This document shows, piece after piece, positions 46,290-55,214 of a DNA stretch of 64,000 bases. A model generated the notes under the pieces. It was not told the DNA's origin, did no database searches, and was given only the letters and a program-made list of their open reading frames with translations. Position 1 is the first letter of the stretch. Every line of letters starts with the position of its first letter. Source of the stretch: Oceanobacillus sojae (GTDB taxonomy: Bacteria > Bacillota > Bacilli > Bacillales > Amphibacillaceae). Made by a program: the position numbers and the translations under genes. Location: NCBI RefSeq assembly GCF_900162665.1, contig NZ_LT727809.1:307539-371538 (forward strand), given 5' to 3'.

Positions 46290-46325
46290 GGGACTAACAT
46301 GAGCTGACAGGCTCAGGTTAGTCCC
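46290..46325 (+). other. Perfect hairpin covering the flgE-swrD junction
   Basis: GGGACTAAC (46290-46298) pairs with GTTAGTCCC (46317-46325); an inner stem TGAGC/GCTCA caps it. A strong ribosome site (GGGAGGAAGGG, 46282-46292) runs into the 5' arm and is followed by ATG AGC TGA at 46299, a start-stop mini-frame. swrD begins nine bases after the hairpin without its own clear ribosome site. Confidence 0.7.
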
Positions 46326-46333
46326 GATAAATC

Positions 46334-46552
46334 ATGATTCGACTGACCCGATTAAATAATGAACCTTTTGTTCTTAATGCAATAATGATTGAGCAGGTTC
46401 AGGCCCATGCAGATACAAGTATTTCTTTGTTAAATGGAAAAAAAGTATTTGTAAAAGAAAGTGAAGAAGAAATTATCGAAAAGGTAACAGCCTTTTATCA
46501 CCAGATTGGGTTTCCTGCTCTCCCTTTAAAGGCAGGTGAAAAAGATGAGTAA
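46334..46552 (+). CDS. swrD: Swarming motility protein SwrD (FlbD family, YlzI)
   Basis: 72 residues. Starts MIRLTRLNNEPFVLNAIMIEQVQ, the FlbD/SwrD signature. In B. subtilis SwrD increases flagellar motor power for swarming. It lacks a visible Shine-Dalgarno of its own and lies behind a perfect hairpin, so its translation may be limited. It overlaps fliL. Confidence 0.92.
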   Translation: MIRLTRLNNEPFVLNAIMIEQVQAHADTSISLLNGKKVFVKESEEEIIEKVTAFYHQIGFPALPLKAGEKDE

Positions 46553-46964
46553 AATATTGAAAGTAGCTGTCACGGCACTTATTACAATACTTGTCGGCGT
46601 TGTAGCTACACTTATTATTGTCATCTATGTAAATGAACCGGAAGAAGCGTCCGGCGAGCAATCTATTGATGATATGGTCAGCCATTCTTATGAAACACCG
46701 GAAGTAACAACAGATATTAAGGATGACAGGTATGTGCAGGTTCAATTTCAGGTAATTACAGATGATAAAAAAGCAATGGAAGAATTAGAAAAAAGAGACT
46801 TCCAAATTACCAATTTATTAATTAAGGAATTGGCCGTGATGGAAGAGGAAGACTTCCAGACAGGTCTCGATGATCTGGAGGAGACACTGAAAACGAATTT
46901 AAATGAGATGATGACAGAAGGAACGGTTACCGACGTATATACCATTAAAAAGATACTTCAATAG
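46545..46964 (+). CDS. fliL: Flagellar basal body-associated protein FliL
   Basis: 139 residues. Single membrane segment (about residues 6-28: KVAVTALITILVGVVATLIIVIYV) and a periplasmic stomatin-like domain ending TVTDVYTIKKILQ. It associates with the stator. ATG 46545 after CAGGTGA is preferred to GTG 46536. Confidence 0.92.
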   Translation: MSKILKVAVTALITILVGVVATLIIVIYVNEPEEASGEQSIDDMVSHSYETPEVTTDIKDDRYVQVQFQVITDDKKAMEELEKRDFQITNLLIKELAVMEEEDFQTGLDDLEETLKTNLNEMMTEGTVTDVYTIKKILQ

Positions 46965-46995
46965 ATTATATGATGCTAGGAGGTGACCAGATTTT

Positions 46996-47988
46996 ATGGA
47001 TGAGGTATTGTCACAAAATGAAATTGATGCTTTGCTTTCAGCGATAACATCAGGGGAAATGGATGCAGAAGAGTTGAAAAAGGAAGAAGACGAAAAACGT
47101 ATTCGTGTATATGATTTTAAGAGAGCATTACGTTTTTCCAAAGACCAGATACGCAGCATTTCAAGACTGCACGAAAACTATGCAAGATTGCTTACAACGT
47201 TTTTTGCTACGCAGCTCCGAACCTATGTAAATATTAATGTTACCTCTGTTGATCAGGTGCCTTATGAGGAATTTATACGCTCGGTACCAAGACGGACAGT
47301 CCTTAATATTTATAGTTTGCAGCCATTAGATGGAAATCTGATTATGGAAATCAATCCTAATGTGGCTTTCGCATTATTAGAGAGACTCCTGGGAGGAAAG
47401 GGTTCCGTTGATTCAAAAAAAAGCAGTCTGACAGAAATTGAAAAGCTTTTGCTCACACAATTGTTTGAGAAGGCAGAAGACAGCTTGAAAAATGCTTGGT
47501 CATCTGTTGCAGATATTGAACCGGTTTTAGAAGAATTTGAAGAGAATCCCCAATTTATGCAAATAGTTGCTCCAACTGAAACGGTAGTTGTTGTTTCTTT
47601 AACAGCTATGATTGGAGAGGTATCCGGTATGATTAATATATGTATTCCACATATTATTTTGGAACCAATTATACCGAAGCTTTCCGCGCACTATTGGATG
47701 CAGACGAATAAAAATAAAGATGAAAAAAGTCTGCAAAGAATGTCGCAGTATCTTCAAAATACGGACGTTGAAGTCAAAGCAATCCTTGGTGAAGCAACAA
47801 TTAATATTGATGAATTTTTGAAATTCTCTGCCGGGGATGTGATTGCATTAGATCAGGCGATTGATTCACCGTTGAAGATGGCTGTGAACGATGAGTTTAA
47901 GTTTCTGGTGCAGCCAGGTAAGTATCGGCATAAAATGTCTGTTCAAGTATTAGAGGAACTGAATGGGGTGATGGAAAATGATGAATGA
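46996..47988 (+). CDS. fliM: Flagellar motor switch protein FliM
   Basis: 330 residues. Binds CheY-P through the N-terminal LSQNEIDALLSAI peptide (residues 5-17). Middle CheC-like domain and C-terminal SpoA domain (ATINIDEFLKFSAGDVIALDQ). TAGGAGGTGA precedes ATG. It overlaps fliY by 11 bases. Confidence 0.96.
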   Translation: MDEVLSQNEIDALLSAITSGEMDAEELKKEEDEKRIRVYDFKRALRFSKDQIRSISRLHENYARLLTTFFATQLRTYVNINVTSVDQVPYEEFIRSVPRRTVLNIYSLQPLDGNLIMEINPNVAFALLERLLGGKGSVDSKKSSLTEIEKLLLTQLFEKAEDSLKNAWSSVADIEPVLEEFEENPQFMQIVAPTETVVVVSLTAMIGEVSGMINICIPHIILEPIIPKLSAHYWMQTNKNKDEKSLQRMSQYLQNTDVEVKAILGEATINIDEFLKFSAGDVIALDQAIDSPLKMAVNDEFKFLVQPGKYRHKMSVQVLEELNGVMENDE

Positions 47989-49210
47989 TGGTAAGCTGTC
48001 GCAGGAAGAAATTGATGCACTGCTTAATGTATCAGAAGATAAAGAGGAAGAAAATCAGCAGGAGCAGACGGGTGAGGAAGACTTCCTGACGAGTATAGAA
48101 AAAGACGCACTGGGGGAGATTGGAAATATTTCCTTTGGAAGCTCTGCTACAACGCTGTCTACACTATTAAACCAAAAGGTAGAGATTACAACACCAGCTG
48201 TCACGACGATTAAAAAGGCTGAATTAGAAAAAGAAGTTACATTTAAACCTGTAAGTGTTCAAGTGAATTACATAGAAGGCTTTACTGGCAATAATGTTTT
48301 TTTCATTAAATCAGAAGATGCAGCAGTAATAGCTGATATTATGCTTGGCGGTGATGGGAAAGATCCGGACAAGGAGCTGAACGAAATGCACCTCAGTGCA
48401 GTTCAGGAGGCTATGAACCAGATGATGGGTGCTGCCGCTACAAGTATGTCCACAGTATTTAATAAAAAAATTGATATTTCTCCTCCACAAATTATTCATG
48501 GATTGGGAAATGAAAAGAAAGAAGGTCTGTTTGAGGATGACGTTTATGTTAAAGTCTTCTTCAAATTAATGATTGGAGAGTTAATAGATTCTAATATGGT
48601 GCAGCTTGTTCCAATTGATTTTGCTAGAGAATTAGTACATCAGTTAATGAATCCGGCACCTGCTGTGACAGAAGAAAGTCCGGCAGAAAAGAAACCAGAA
48701 AACGCAGCAGCAGACAAATCGGCTGATATTCCTGAAACAAGTGTAAATACAAGCTCGATTTCTTCTTCAGCACCAAAACAGGAAAATAATCAAATGGAAG
48801 AGTCTATCAGGCATGCGGCAGCAAGCACAGAATCAGTACAGCGAAAAAATGATGACATTTTGGGCAGACATGGCAGTCTGCAGGAAGCAAATATACAGGA
48901 GGCAGCTTTTACTGACTTTCAACAGCCTCCATTAAGCAGTCAGGGACAGCGTAATTTAGATATGTTAATGGATATTCCACTAAAAGTCACTGTTGAGCTG
49001 GGAAGAACAAAGCAGTCCATTAAAGAAATTTTAGAACTTGGAGCAGGATCGATTATTGAATTAGATAAGCTCGCCGGAGAGCCTGTAGACATTCTTGTCA
49101 ATGAAAAATTAGTAGCTGAAGGGGAAGTCGTTGTTATCGACGAAAACTTCGGTGTGCGTGTAACTGATATTGTTAGTCAGTTAGATAGAATTCAACATTT
49201 GAAAAAGTAG
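47978..49210 (+). CDS. fliY: Flagellar motor switch phosphatase FliY
   Basis: 410 residues. Switch component and CheY-P phosphatase. N-terminal CheY-binding-like peptide KLSQEEIDALLNVS; two phosphatase centres, EIGNISFGSSATTLS at about residue 46 and EAMNQMMGAAATSMS at about 144, both with the expected E..N spacing; a disordered Gln/Ser/Glu linker (about 225-310) and a C-terminal SpoA/FliN domain (DIPLKVTVELGRTKQSIKEILELGAGSIIELDKLAGEPVDI). Confidence 0.96.
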   Translation: MMNDGKLSQEEIDALLNVSEDKEEENQQEQTGEEDFLTSIEKDALGEIGNISFGSSATTLSTLLNQKVEITTPAVTTIKKAELEKEVTFKPVSVQVNYIEGFTGNNVFFIKSEDAAVIADIMLGGDGKDPDKELNEMHLSAVQEAMNQMMGAAATSMSTVFNKKIDISPPQIIHGLGNEKKEGLFEDDVYVKVFFKLMIGELIDSNMVQLVPIDFARELVHQLMNPAPAVTEESPAEKKPENAAADKSADIPETSVNTSSISSSAPKQENNQMEESIRHAAASTESVQRKNDDILGRHGSLQEANIQEAAFTDFQQPPLSSQGQRNLDMLMDIPLKVTVELGRTKQSIKEILELGAGSIIELDKLAGEPVDILVNEKLVAEGEVVVIDENFGVRVTDIVSQLDRIQHLKK

Positions 49211-49235
49211 ATTAGTATAAAGAGGAGAGAGAAAA

Positions 49236-49598
49236 ATGAGCAAAAAGATTTTGATCGTAGATGATGCAGCTTTTATGAGAATGATGATTAAGGATATTTT
49301 AACAAAAAATGATTTTGAAGTAGTCGCGGAAGCACAAGATGGTAATGAAGCTGTTGAAAAATACAAAGAAAGTCAACCTGATTTAGTGACGATGGATATT
49401 ACAATGCCTGAAAAAGATGGCTTGGCAGCTTTAAAAGAAATTCTTCAGGTAAATCCGGATGCAAAGGTAATTATGTGTTCGGCAATGGGACAGCAGGCTA
49501 TGGTTATTGATGCTATTCAGGCTGGAGCAAAAGACTTTATTGTTAAACCATTCCAGGCAGAACGTGTTATTGAAGCTATTCAAAAAGCACTTGGATAG
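49236..49598 (+). CDS. cheY: Chemotaxis response regulator CheY
   Basis: 120 residues, a stand-alone receiver domain. Acidic pocket VDDAAFMRMM, phospho-acceptor Asp in LVTMDITMPEKDG (about residue 54), Thr/Ser in MCSAMGQ and Lys in VKPF. AGAGGAGAG precedes ATG. It signals to FliM/FliY encoded just upstream. Confidence 0.97.
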   Translation: MSKKILIVDDAAFMRMMIKDILTKNDFEVVAEAQDGNEAVEKYKESQPDLVTMDITMPEKDGLAALKEILQVNPDAKVIMCSAMGQQAMVIDAIQAGAKDFIVKPFQAERVIEAIQKALG

Positions 49599-49646
49599 GT
49601 ATTACCGGGGTGTATTTACTCTCCAAATAGCGTGTTTAAATAGGAT

Positions 49647-49672
49647 GTTCAAAAAGTGAGTTGACGAGATTG
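49647..49672. repeat. Remnant of the GTTCAAAAAGT palindromic element at the fliO start
   Basis: GTTCAAAAAGT (49647-49657) matches the element terminus; the following GTTGACGAGAT matches an internal tract of the long copy (about 8849-8860). The inferred fliO initiation codon (TTG 49670) lies at its edge. Confidence 0.5.
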
Positions 49673-50338
49673 AAGAAGCAATCATGGCGTATATATGTAG
49701 TGGGGGCGGGAATGTTATTTTTTATGCTGCTCCCTGTCAGTATAAGCGCAGAAACAAATGTGTTAGACTGCCTTGAAAATAATGAGGAGTGTAACGAAGA
49801 ACAAAATATAAATAACGAGCAGCCGGATACGAATGGAGAAGACAGTATTCTGGAAAATGACAGTGAGTTTTTGGTAGAAGACGATTCTTCAAATACATCA
49901 ATGGGCTGGCAAATTGTCCGGTTAATTATTGGGCTGGCTCTAGTGCTGGGTTTAGTCTATATTGTATTAAAGCTTTTAGGAAAAAGAAATGGGTTTAATC
50001 AGCAGCCCGGCCTCCTGCGTAATGTGGGCGGGGTGTCTGTAGGAGCAAATAAATCTGTGCAAATTATCCGTGTTGGAAACAGATATTATCTTGTTGGTGT
50101 TGGGGATAATGTGGAGCTGTTAGAGGAAATCGATGATCCTGAAACAATTGAACAGTTGGTTGGTCAGTCAGAAGAAAAGAACCCGGATGCTTTATCCTTC
50201 TTTTCAAAAGGAAAAAACGAAAAAACGAATAAGTCATCTGACAGTTCCTTTAATCAGTTACTCACAAGGGAGCTTCAGTCAATCCGCAAAAATCGCCAGG
50301 ATCTCATTAAGAAGCATAAGGACGATTTAAATGAATGA
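49670..50338 (+). CDS. fliO: Flagellar biosynthesis protein FliO (FliZ)
   Basis: 222 residues from TTG 49670. Signal peptide (KKQSWRIYVVGAGMLFFMLLPVSISA), acidic extracellular region, membrane segment about residues 83-103 (IVRLIIGLALVLGLVYIVLKLLG), then the cytoplasmic FliO domain (GVSVGANKSVQIIRVGNRYYLVGVGDNVELL). TTG 49670 gives an MKK- start like homologues; TTG 49661 is in an element remnant. It overlaps fliP by eight bases. Confidence 0.88.
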   Translation: MKKQSWRIYVVGAGMLFFMLLPVSISAETNVLDCLENNEECNEEQNINNEQPDTNGEDSILENDSEFLVEDDSSNTSMGWQIVRLIIGLALVLGLVYIVLKLLGKRNGFNQQPGLLRNVGGVSVGANKSVQIIRVGNRYYLVGVGDNVELLEEIDDPETIEQLVGQSEEKNPDALSFFSKGKNEKTNKSSDSSFNQLLTRELQSIRKNRQDLIKKHKDDLNE

Positions 50339-50996
50339 ATTTATAGATATCTTTTCAGGCTCTGATCCAACGAACATAGCTACTTCGGTGAAGCTGTTAC
50401 TGTTATTGACGATTTTTTCCCTGGCTCCGGGAATTTTAATTTTAATGACCAGCTTTACACGGATTATTATTGTATTATCATTTGTACGTACATCCTTAGC
50501 AACGCAACAAATGCCCCCAAATCAGGTGCTCATTGGTATTGCGTTATTTTTGACTTTCTTTATCATGGCTCCGACTTTCTCAGAGGTTTATGAACAAGGT
50601 TTGTCGCCGCTTTTTGCCGAGGAGATTACCTTGGATGAAGCTTATGATAATGCAAGTGTTCCGTTAAAGGAATTTATGGCACAGCACACGAGACAGAAGG
50701 ATTTGCAATTATTCATGCGTTATACAGAGGCAGAACCTCCAGAAACCGTACAGGATATCCCTTTAACTACCTTAGTTCCTGCATTTGCAATCAGTGAATT
50801 AAAAACAGCATTTCAAATGGGCTTTATGATATTTATCCCATTTTTAATTATTGACATGGCTGTCGCAAGTATTCTTATGTCAATGGGGATGATGATGCTG
50901 CCGCCGGTAATGATTTCATTGCCGTTTAAGATATTATTGTTTGTATTGGTGGATGGCTGGTATTTGATTACGCAGTCACTACTCGGTGGTTTTTAG
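50331..50996 (+). CDS. fliP: Flagellar type III export protein FliP
   Basis: 221 residues. Export gate subunit. Multi-span protein with the nearly invariant FTRIIIVLSFVRTSLATQQMPPNQVLIGIALFLTFF and PAFAISELKTAFQMGFMIFIPFLIIDM. Start is in the last codons of fliO. Confidence 0.97.
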   Translation: MNEFIDIFSGSDPTNIATSVKLLLLLTIFSLAPGILILMTSFTRIIIVLSFVRTSLATQQMPPNQVLIGIALFLTFFIMAPTFSEVYEQGLSPLFAEEITLDEAYDNASVPLKEFMAQHTRQKDLQLFMRYTEAEPPETVQDIPLTTLVPAFAISELKTAFQMGFMIFIPFLIIDMAVASILMSMGMMMLPPVMISLPFKILLFVLVDGWYLITQSLLGGF

Positions 50997-51024
50997 ATGA
51001 GATTCATTGAAGGGAGTAGAATCA

Positions 51025-51294
51025 ATGAGTAGTGAATTGGTATTAACCCTGGCTGAACGGGGGATTTTTACAATTTTATTAATAACTGTCCCATTATTGC
51101 TGCTGGCCTTGGCAGTCGGGTTACTTGTAAGTATTTTTCAGGCAACAACACAAATTCAAGAACAGACATTGGCATTTATTCCAAAAATCTTAGCCGTGTT
51201 ACTTGGGTTAGTATTCTTCGGACCATGGATGTTAACGACAATCGTTGAATTCACTTCCAATCTTTATATGAATATTAACCAATATATAGGGTAG
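51025..51294 (+). CDS. fliQ: Flagellar type III export protein FliQ
   Basis: 89 residues with two membrane segments (about 16-40 and 50-72) around the STQIQEQTLAFIPK-type loop (TTQIQEQTLAFIPK). ATG 51025 after AAGGGAG is preferred to the extension from 51007. Confidence 0.96.
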   Translation: MSSELVLTLAERGIFTILLITVPLLLLALAVGLLVSIFQATTQIQEQTLAFIPKILAVLLGLVFFGPWMLTTIVEFTSNLYMNINQYIG

Positions 51295-51299
51295 AACGA

Positions 51300-52079
51300 A
51301 TGATTGATATTATAAACTGGAATCTTGTTCCGGCATTCATCTTAATCTTTGTCCGTATTATGGCATTCTTTGTTATTATGCCTTTATTCTCTTATCGGTC
51401 AGTTCCCGTTCAATTTAAAATAGGAATCAGTTTTTTCCTGACATTCATTTTAGTTTCTACAGTGGACATCGGTAATGTTGCCTTGAATGATTTATATATA
51501 TTCCTGCTGGTGAAAGAAGCGCTTGTTGGTATTTGTATTGGATTAATTGCATTTATTTTAGTATCCGCTATTCAGGTTGCCGGCGGTTTTATTGATTTTC
51601 AAATGGGCTTTGCTATTGCCAATGTTGTAGACCCGCAAACGGGCGCCCAAAGTCCATTGACAGGTCAGTACTTCTATATCATTGCGTTACTATTTCTTTT
51701 ATCTGTAGATGGGCATCATATGATTTTAAATGGAATGATGAACAGTTTTTCGTATATTTCATTAGATCAGTTTATCCCGTTTGGTGAGGAGAGCATTATT
51801 GAGCTTGTACTGACAACATTTAATACAATGTTCCTCATCGCTTTTCAAATTGCTATCCCAATTGTAGGCTGTTTGTTTTTAGTAGATGTTGCTCTGGGAA
51901 TTGTGGCGCGTACAGTGCCGCAAATGAATGTATTTGTTGTCGGCTTGCCAATAAAAATTCTTGTGAGTTTTGCAGCAATCCTCGTTTTTCTCGCACTTTA
52001 CATAGGCTTATTACAATATGTTTTTGAGGCAATGTATCGTGTGATGGTGGAATTAATGGCTTTATTTGGAGGTGCTTAA
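51300..52079 (+). CDS. fliR: Flagellar type III export protein FliR
   Basis: 259 residues, about six membrane segments. Typical stretches are GGFIDFQMGFAIANVVDPQTGAQSPLTGQ and GIVARTVPQMNVFVVGLPIKI. It forms the export gate with FliP and FliQ. Five bases after fliQ. Confidence 0.96.
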   Translation: MIDIINWNLVPAFILIFVRIMAFFVIMPLFSYRSVPVQFKIGISFFLTFILVSTVDIGNVALNDLYIFLLVKEALVGICIGLIAFILVSAIQVAGGFIDFQMGFAIANVVDPQTGAQSPLTGQYFYIIALLFLLSVDGHHMILNGMMNSFSYISLDQFIPFGEESIIELVLTTFNTMFLIAFQIAIPIVGCLFLVDVALGIVARTVPQMNVFVVGLPIKILVSFAAILVFLALYIGLLQYVFEAMYRVMVELMALFGGA

Positions 52080-52080
52080 T

Positions 52081-53160
52081 GTGCTTTTGACATTAGACTT
52101 ACAATTTTTTGCAGGTGAGAAAACAGAAAAAGCCACTCCAAAGAAAAGACAGGATGAGCGCAAAAAAGGGCGGATTGCAAAAAGCCAGGATATAAATACA
52201 GCTGTCCTGCTGCTTGGATGTTTTATTGGTTTGTTTGTTTTTGGCGGTTATATATTGCAGTATATGACAGGCTTTTATAAAAAATCATTTACGGAATACA
52301 TTCATTGGGAAGTGACGAATAATTCGATTCAAACGATGTTTAATGATTCATTTCTTCAAGCAGTTTTGATGGTTGCTCCCATCATGCTGATTGCGGTTAT
52401 TTCCGGTCTGGCTGCTAACCTGCTGCAGGTCAGATTCTTATTTACAACAGAGCCCTTGAAGTTTGATTTAAAAAAAATTGATCCTATTAAAGGAGCAAAA
52501 CGGATTTTTTCTATTCGAGCGTTAGTAGAGTTTTTAAAGTCTTTATTAAAAATTACATTGGTCGGTGCAGTAACATTTACAGTGATTTGGATGAATAAAG
52601 ACGAGATGCTTATGACCGCTTTTTTAGATGCAGAAGGAGCATTGGGCTTCTTTGCACAGGTTACTGCGATAATGGCCTTTTCGGCTATTGCTTTATTAAT
52701 TTTTTTAGGTGTTCTGGATTATATGTATCAAAAATATGATTTTGAGAAAAACATTCGGATGTCCAAGCAGGATATTAAAGATGAGTATAAAAATGTTGAA
52801 GGGGATCCTTTAATTAAATCAAAAATGAAAGAAAAACAGCGGCAGATAGCCACCAGAAGAATGATGAGTGAGGTTCCTGGCGCGGATGTCATTATTACCA
52901 ATCCGACCCATTATGCCATTGCAATTAAATATGATGAAGCAAAGGCAGAAGCGCCGTTTATTGTTGCGAAAGGAACGGACAGTATTGCGCAGCGCATCAA
53001 AGAAATTGCAAAGGAACACCATGTACATATGATAGAAAATCGTTCTCTGGCAAGAGCATTATATGCAGCAGCAGAAATTGGTGAAGTCATACCAGAGGAA
53101 TACTTTCAGCCGGTTGCAGAAGTTCTTGCTTATGTTTATCAAATGGAGAAAAAAGCGTAA
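52081..53160 (+). CDS. flhB: Flagellar export switch protein FlhB
   Basis: 359 residues. N-terminus DLQFFAGEKTEKATPKKRQDERKKG, four membrane segments, then the cytoplasmic domain with the self-cleavage NPTH motif in ADVIITNPTHYAIAIKYD at about residue 275. GTG 52081 follows GGAGGTG at the fliR stop; the TTG 52066 extension would lie in that ribosome site. Confidence 0.96.
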   Translation: MLLTLDLQFFAGEKTEKATPKKRQDERKKGRIAKSQDINTAVLLLGCFIGLFVFGGYILQYMTGFYKKSFTEYIHWEVTNNSIQTMFNDSFLQAVLMVAPIMLIAVISGLAANLLQVRFLFTTEPLKFDLKKIDPIKGAKRIFSIRALVEFLKSLLKITLVGAVTFTVIWMNKDEMLMTAFLDAEGALGFFAQVTAIMAFSAIALLIFLGVLDYMYQKYDFEKNIRMSKQDIKDEYKNVEGDPLIKSKMKEKQRQIATRRMMSEVPGADVIITNPTHYAIAIKYDEAKAEAPFIVAKGTDSIAQRIKEIAKEHHVHMIENRSLARALYAAAEIGEVIPEEYFQPVAEVLAYVYQMEKKA

Positions 53161-53180
53161 GAAGTTAGGGGAGAATGGAA

Positions 53181-55214
53181 ATGAAAGTCCGGGATATTGC
53201 AGTTCTCTTAGGCGTTATACTAGTAATTGTCATGCTGGTTATACCAATGCCTGGAGGACTTTTAAGCTTTCTCATATTAATTAATATAATACTTGCATTG
53301 GTTGTTATTTTAGTAGCAATGAATACAACGGAACCGTTGCAGTTTTCCGTGTTTCCAACGCTGATTTTGCTTTTGACATTATTCCGGTTAGCTTTAAATG
53401 TGTCAACGACCCGGGCCATTCTCTCTGAAGGTGACGCAGGAGGAGTCGTGGAAACATTCGGCTCTTTTGTAATTGGAAACAATCCTTTAGTCGGGTTTGT
53501 CGTATTTATTATTTTAGTTATTATTAATTTTATTGTTATTACCAAGGGTGCTGAGCGTGTATCTGAAGTAGCTGCCAGGTTCTCCCTCGACGGAATGCCG
53601 GGGAAGCAGATGAGTGTAGATGCTGATTTGAATGCCGGTTTAATTACGGAAAGTCAGGCAAAGGAACGGCGGGAAAAAATCGAAAATGAAGCAGACTTTC
53701 ATGGTTCCATGGACGGGGCGAGTAAATTCGTAAAAGGAGATGCTATAGCAGGAATCATTATTGTTCTTATTAATATCCTTTTTGGAATGATAATAGGTAT
53801 TGTTCAGATGGGAATGTCTATGCAGGAAGCTGTTGATTTATTTATGCGGCTTACTGTTGGGGATGGGCTGGTAAGCCAAATTCCTGCATTGCTCATTTCA
53901 ACCGCAACCGGGATTGTTGTTACAAGGTCTGCCAGAGGAAGTAATTTAAGCGCTGATGTGACAGATCAGCTGCTGCAATTCCCTAAACTGTTATATATTG
54001 CTGCAGGAGCTATTTTCCTGCTCGGTCTAACACCGATAAACTTTTTCTTAACTACTCTCCTTGCAGCTTTTTTGGCTTTTAGCGGTTATTGGATGGAAAA
54101 AAGATTAGCAGAACCAGAAGAGGTTACAGAGGAAGAGGAAGAAGAAACGGAATCAACAGCTCTAAAACAGCAGGAAAATGTGATTAATCTCTTAAATATG
54201 GATCCGATAGAATTTGAATTTGGTTATGGATTAATTCCATTAGCCGATACCTCTCAGGGCGGCGACCTGCTGGACAGAGTAATTATGATTCGGAGACAGC
54301 TTGCTATTGAACTGGGGCTGGTTATACCAGTAGTCCGAATCCGTGACAATATACAGCTCCAGCCCAATGAATATCAATTAAAGATAAAAGGTGACACGGT
54401 CGCTGGCGGGGAATTAATGCTTGATCATTATTTAGCAATGGCACCTGACTTTTTAGAGGATGATATAGAGGGAATTGATACGAAAGAGCCGGCTTTTGGG
54501 CTGCCGGCAAAATGGATTAGTGAAAATGTGAAGGATGAAGCGGAGCTATCCGGTTATACAGTCGTTGATCCGCCTTCCGTTGTATCTACGCATCTTACAG
54601 AAGTTATCAAGAAGCATGCCTTTGAGCTTTTGGGAAGAGAAGAAACAAAACAGCTTATCGATCATTTAAAAGAAACGAACCCAATTTTAGTGGAGGAAGT
54701 AACTCCTGAACCTTTATCTATTGGTGATATTCAAAAAGTATTGGCAAAGCTGTTGAGGGAAAGCGTGTCTATCCGAAATATGCCGGTAATTTTTGAAACG
54801 CTGGCCGATTTTTCCAAATTGACAAATGATACGGATGTGTTAGGAGAATACGTTAGACAAGCATTGGCATCTCAAATTACAAAAAGCTATGTGAAAGACG
54901 ATAATTTATTAAAGGTAATTACGGTTTCCGGCAAAGTCGAAAAAGCAATTGCTGACCATATTCAGCAGACAGAACACGGGAATTATTTATCATTAGATCC
55001 AGATCAGCAGCAGGCAATCATTCAAGCCATTCATAAAGAAGCTGAAAAGGTCTCTTTACAGGAAGAAACAACGATTATTATCTGTTCTCCTGCAGTCCGG
55101 ATGTATTTAAAACAATTGTTAGACCGGTTTTTACCTCAAGTTGTTGTATTATCGTATAATGAATTAGAACCTACTGTTGAGGTACAAAGCGTCGGGGTGG
55201 TGAATATCGCATGA
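53181..55214 (+). CDS. flhA: Flagellar biosynthesis protein FlhA
   Basis: 677 residues. Export gate with eight N-terminal membrane segments, the FHIPEP-type motif region (MSVDADLNAGLI ... FHGSMDGASKFVKGDAIAG), an acidic linker (EEVTEEEEEETES) and a C-terminal cytoplasmic ring domain (EFGYGLIPLADTSQGGDLLDRV). ATG 53181 is spaced correctly from TTAGGGGAG; ATG 53175 is too close. Overlaps flhF by four bases. Confidence 0.96.
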   Translation: MKVRDIAVLLGVILVIVMLVIPMPGGLLSFLILINIILALVVILVAMNTTEPLQFSVFPTLILLLTLFRLALNVSTTRAILSEGDAGGVVETFGSFVIGNNPLVGFVVFIILVIINFIVITKGAERVSEVAARFSLDGMPGKQMSVDADLNAGLITESQAKERREKIENEADFHGSMDGASKFVKGDAIAGIIIVLINILFGMIIGIVQMGMSMQEAVDLFMRLTVGDGLVSQIPALLISTATGIVVTRSARGSNLSADVTDQLLQFPKLLYIAAGAIFLLGLTPINFFLTTLLAAFLAFSGYWMEKRLAEPEEVTEEEEEETESTALKQQENVINLLNMDPIEFEFGYGLIPLADTSQGGDLLDRVIMIRRQLAIELGLVIPVVRIRDNIQLQPNEYQLKIKGDTVAGGELMLDHYLAMAPDFLEDDIEGIDTKEPAFGLPAKWISENVKDEAELSGYTVVDPPSVVSTHLTEVIKKHAFELLGREETKQLIDHLKETNPILVEEVTPEPLSIGDIQKVLAKLLRESVSIRNMPVIFETLADFSKLTNDTDVLGEYVRQALASQITKSYVKDDNLLKVITVSGKVEKAIADHIQQTEHGNYLSLDPDQQQAIIQAIHKEAEKVSLQEETTIIICSPAVRMYLKQLLDRFLPQVVVLSYNELEPTVEVQSVGVVNIA

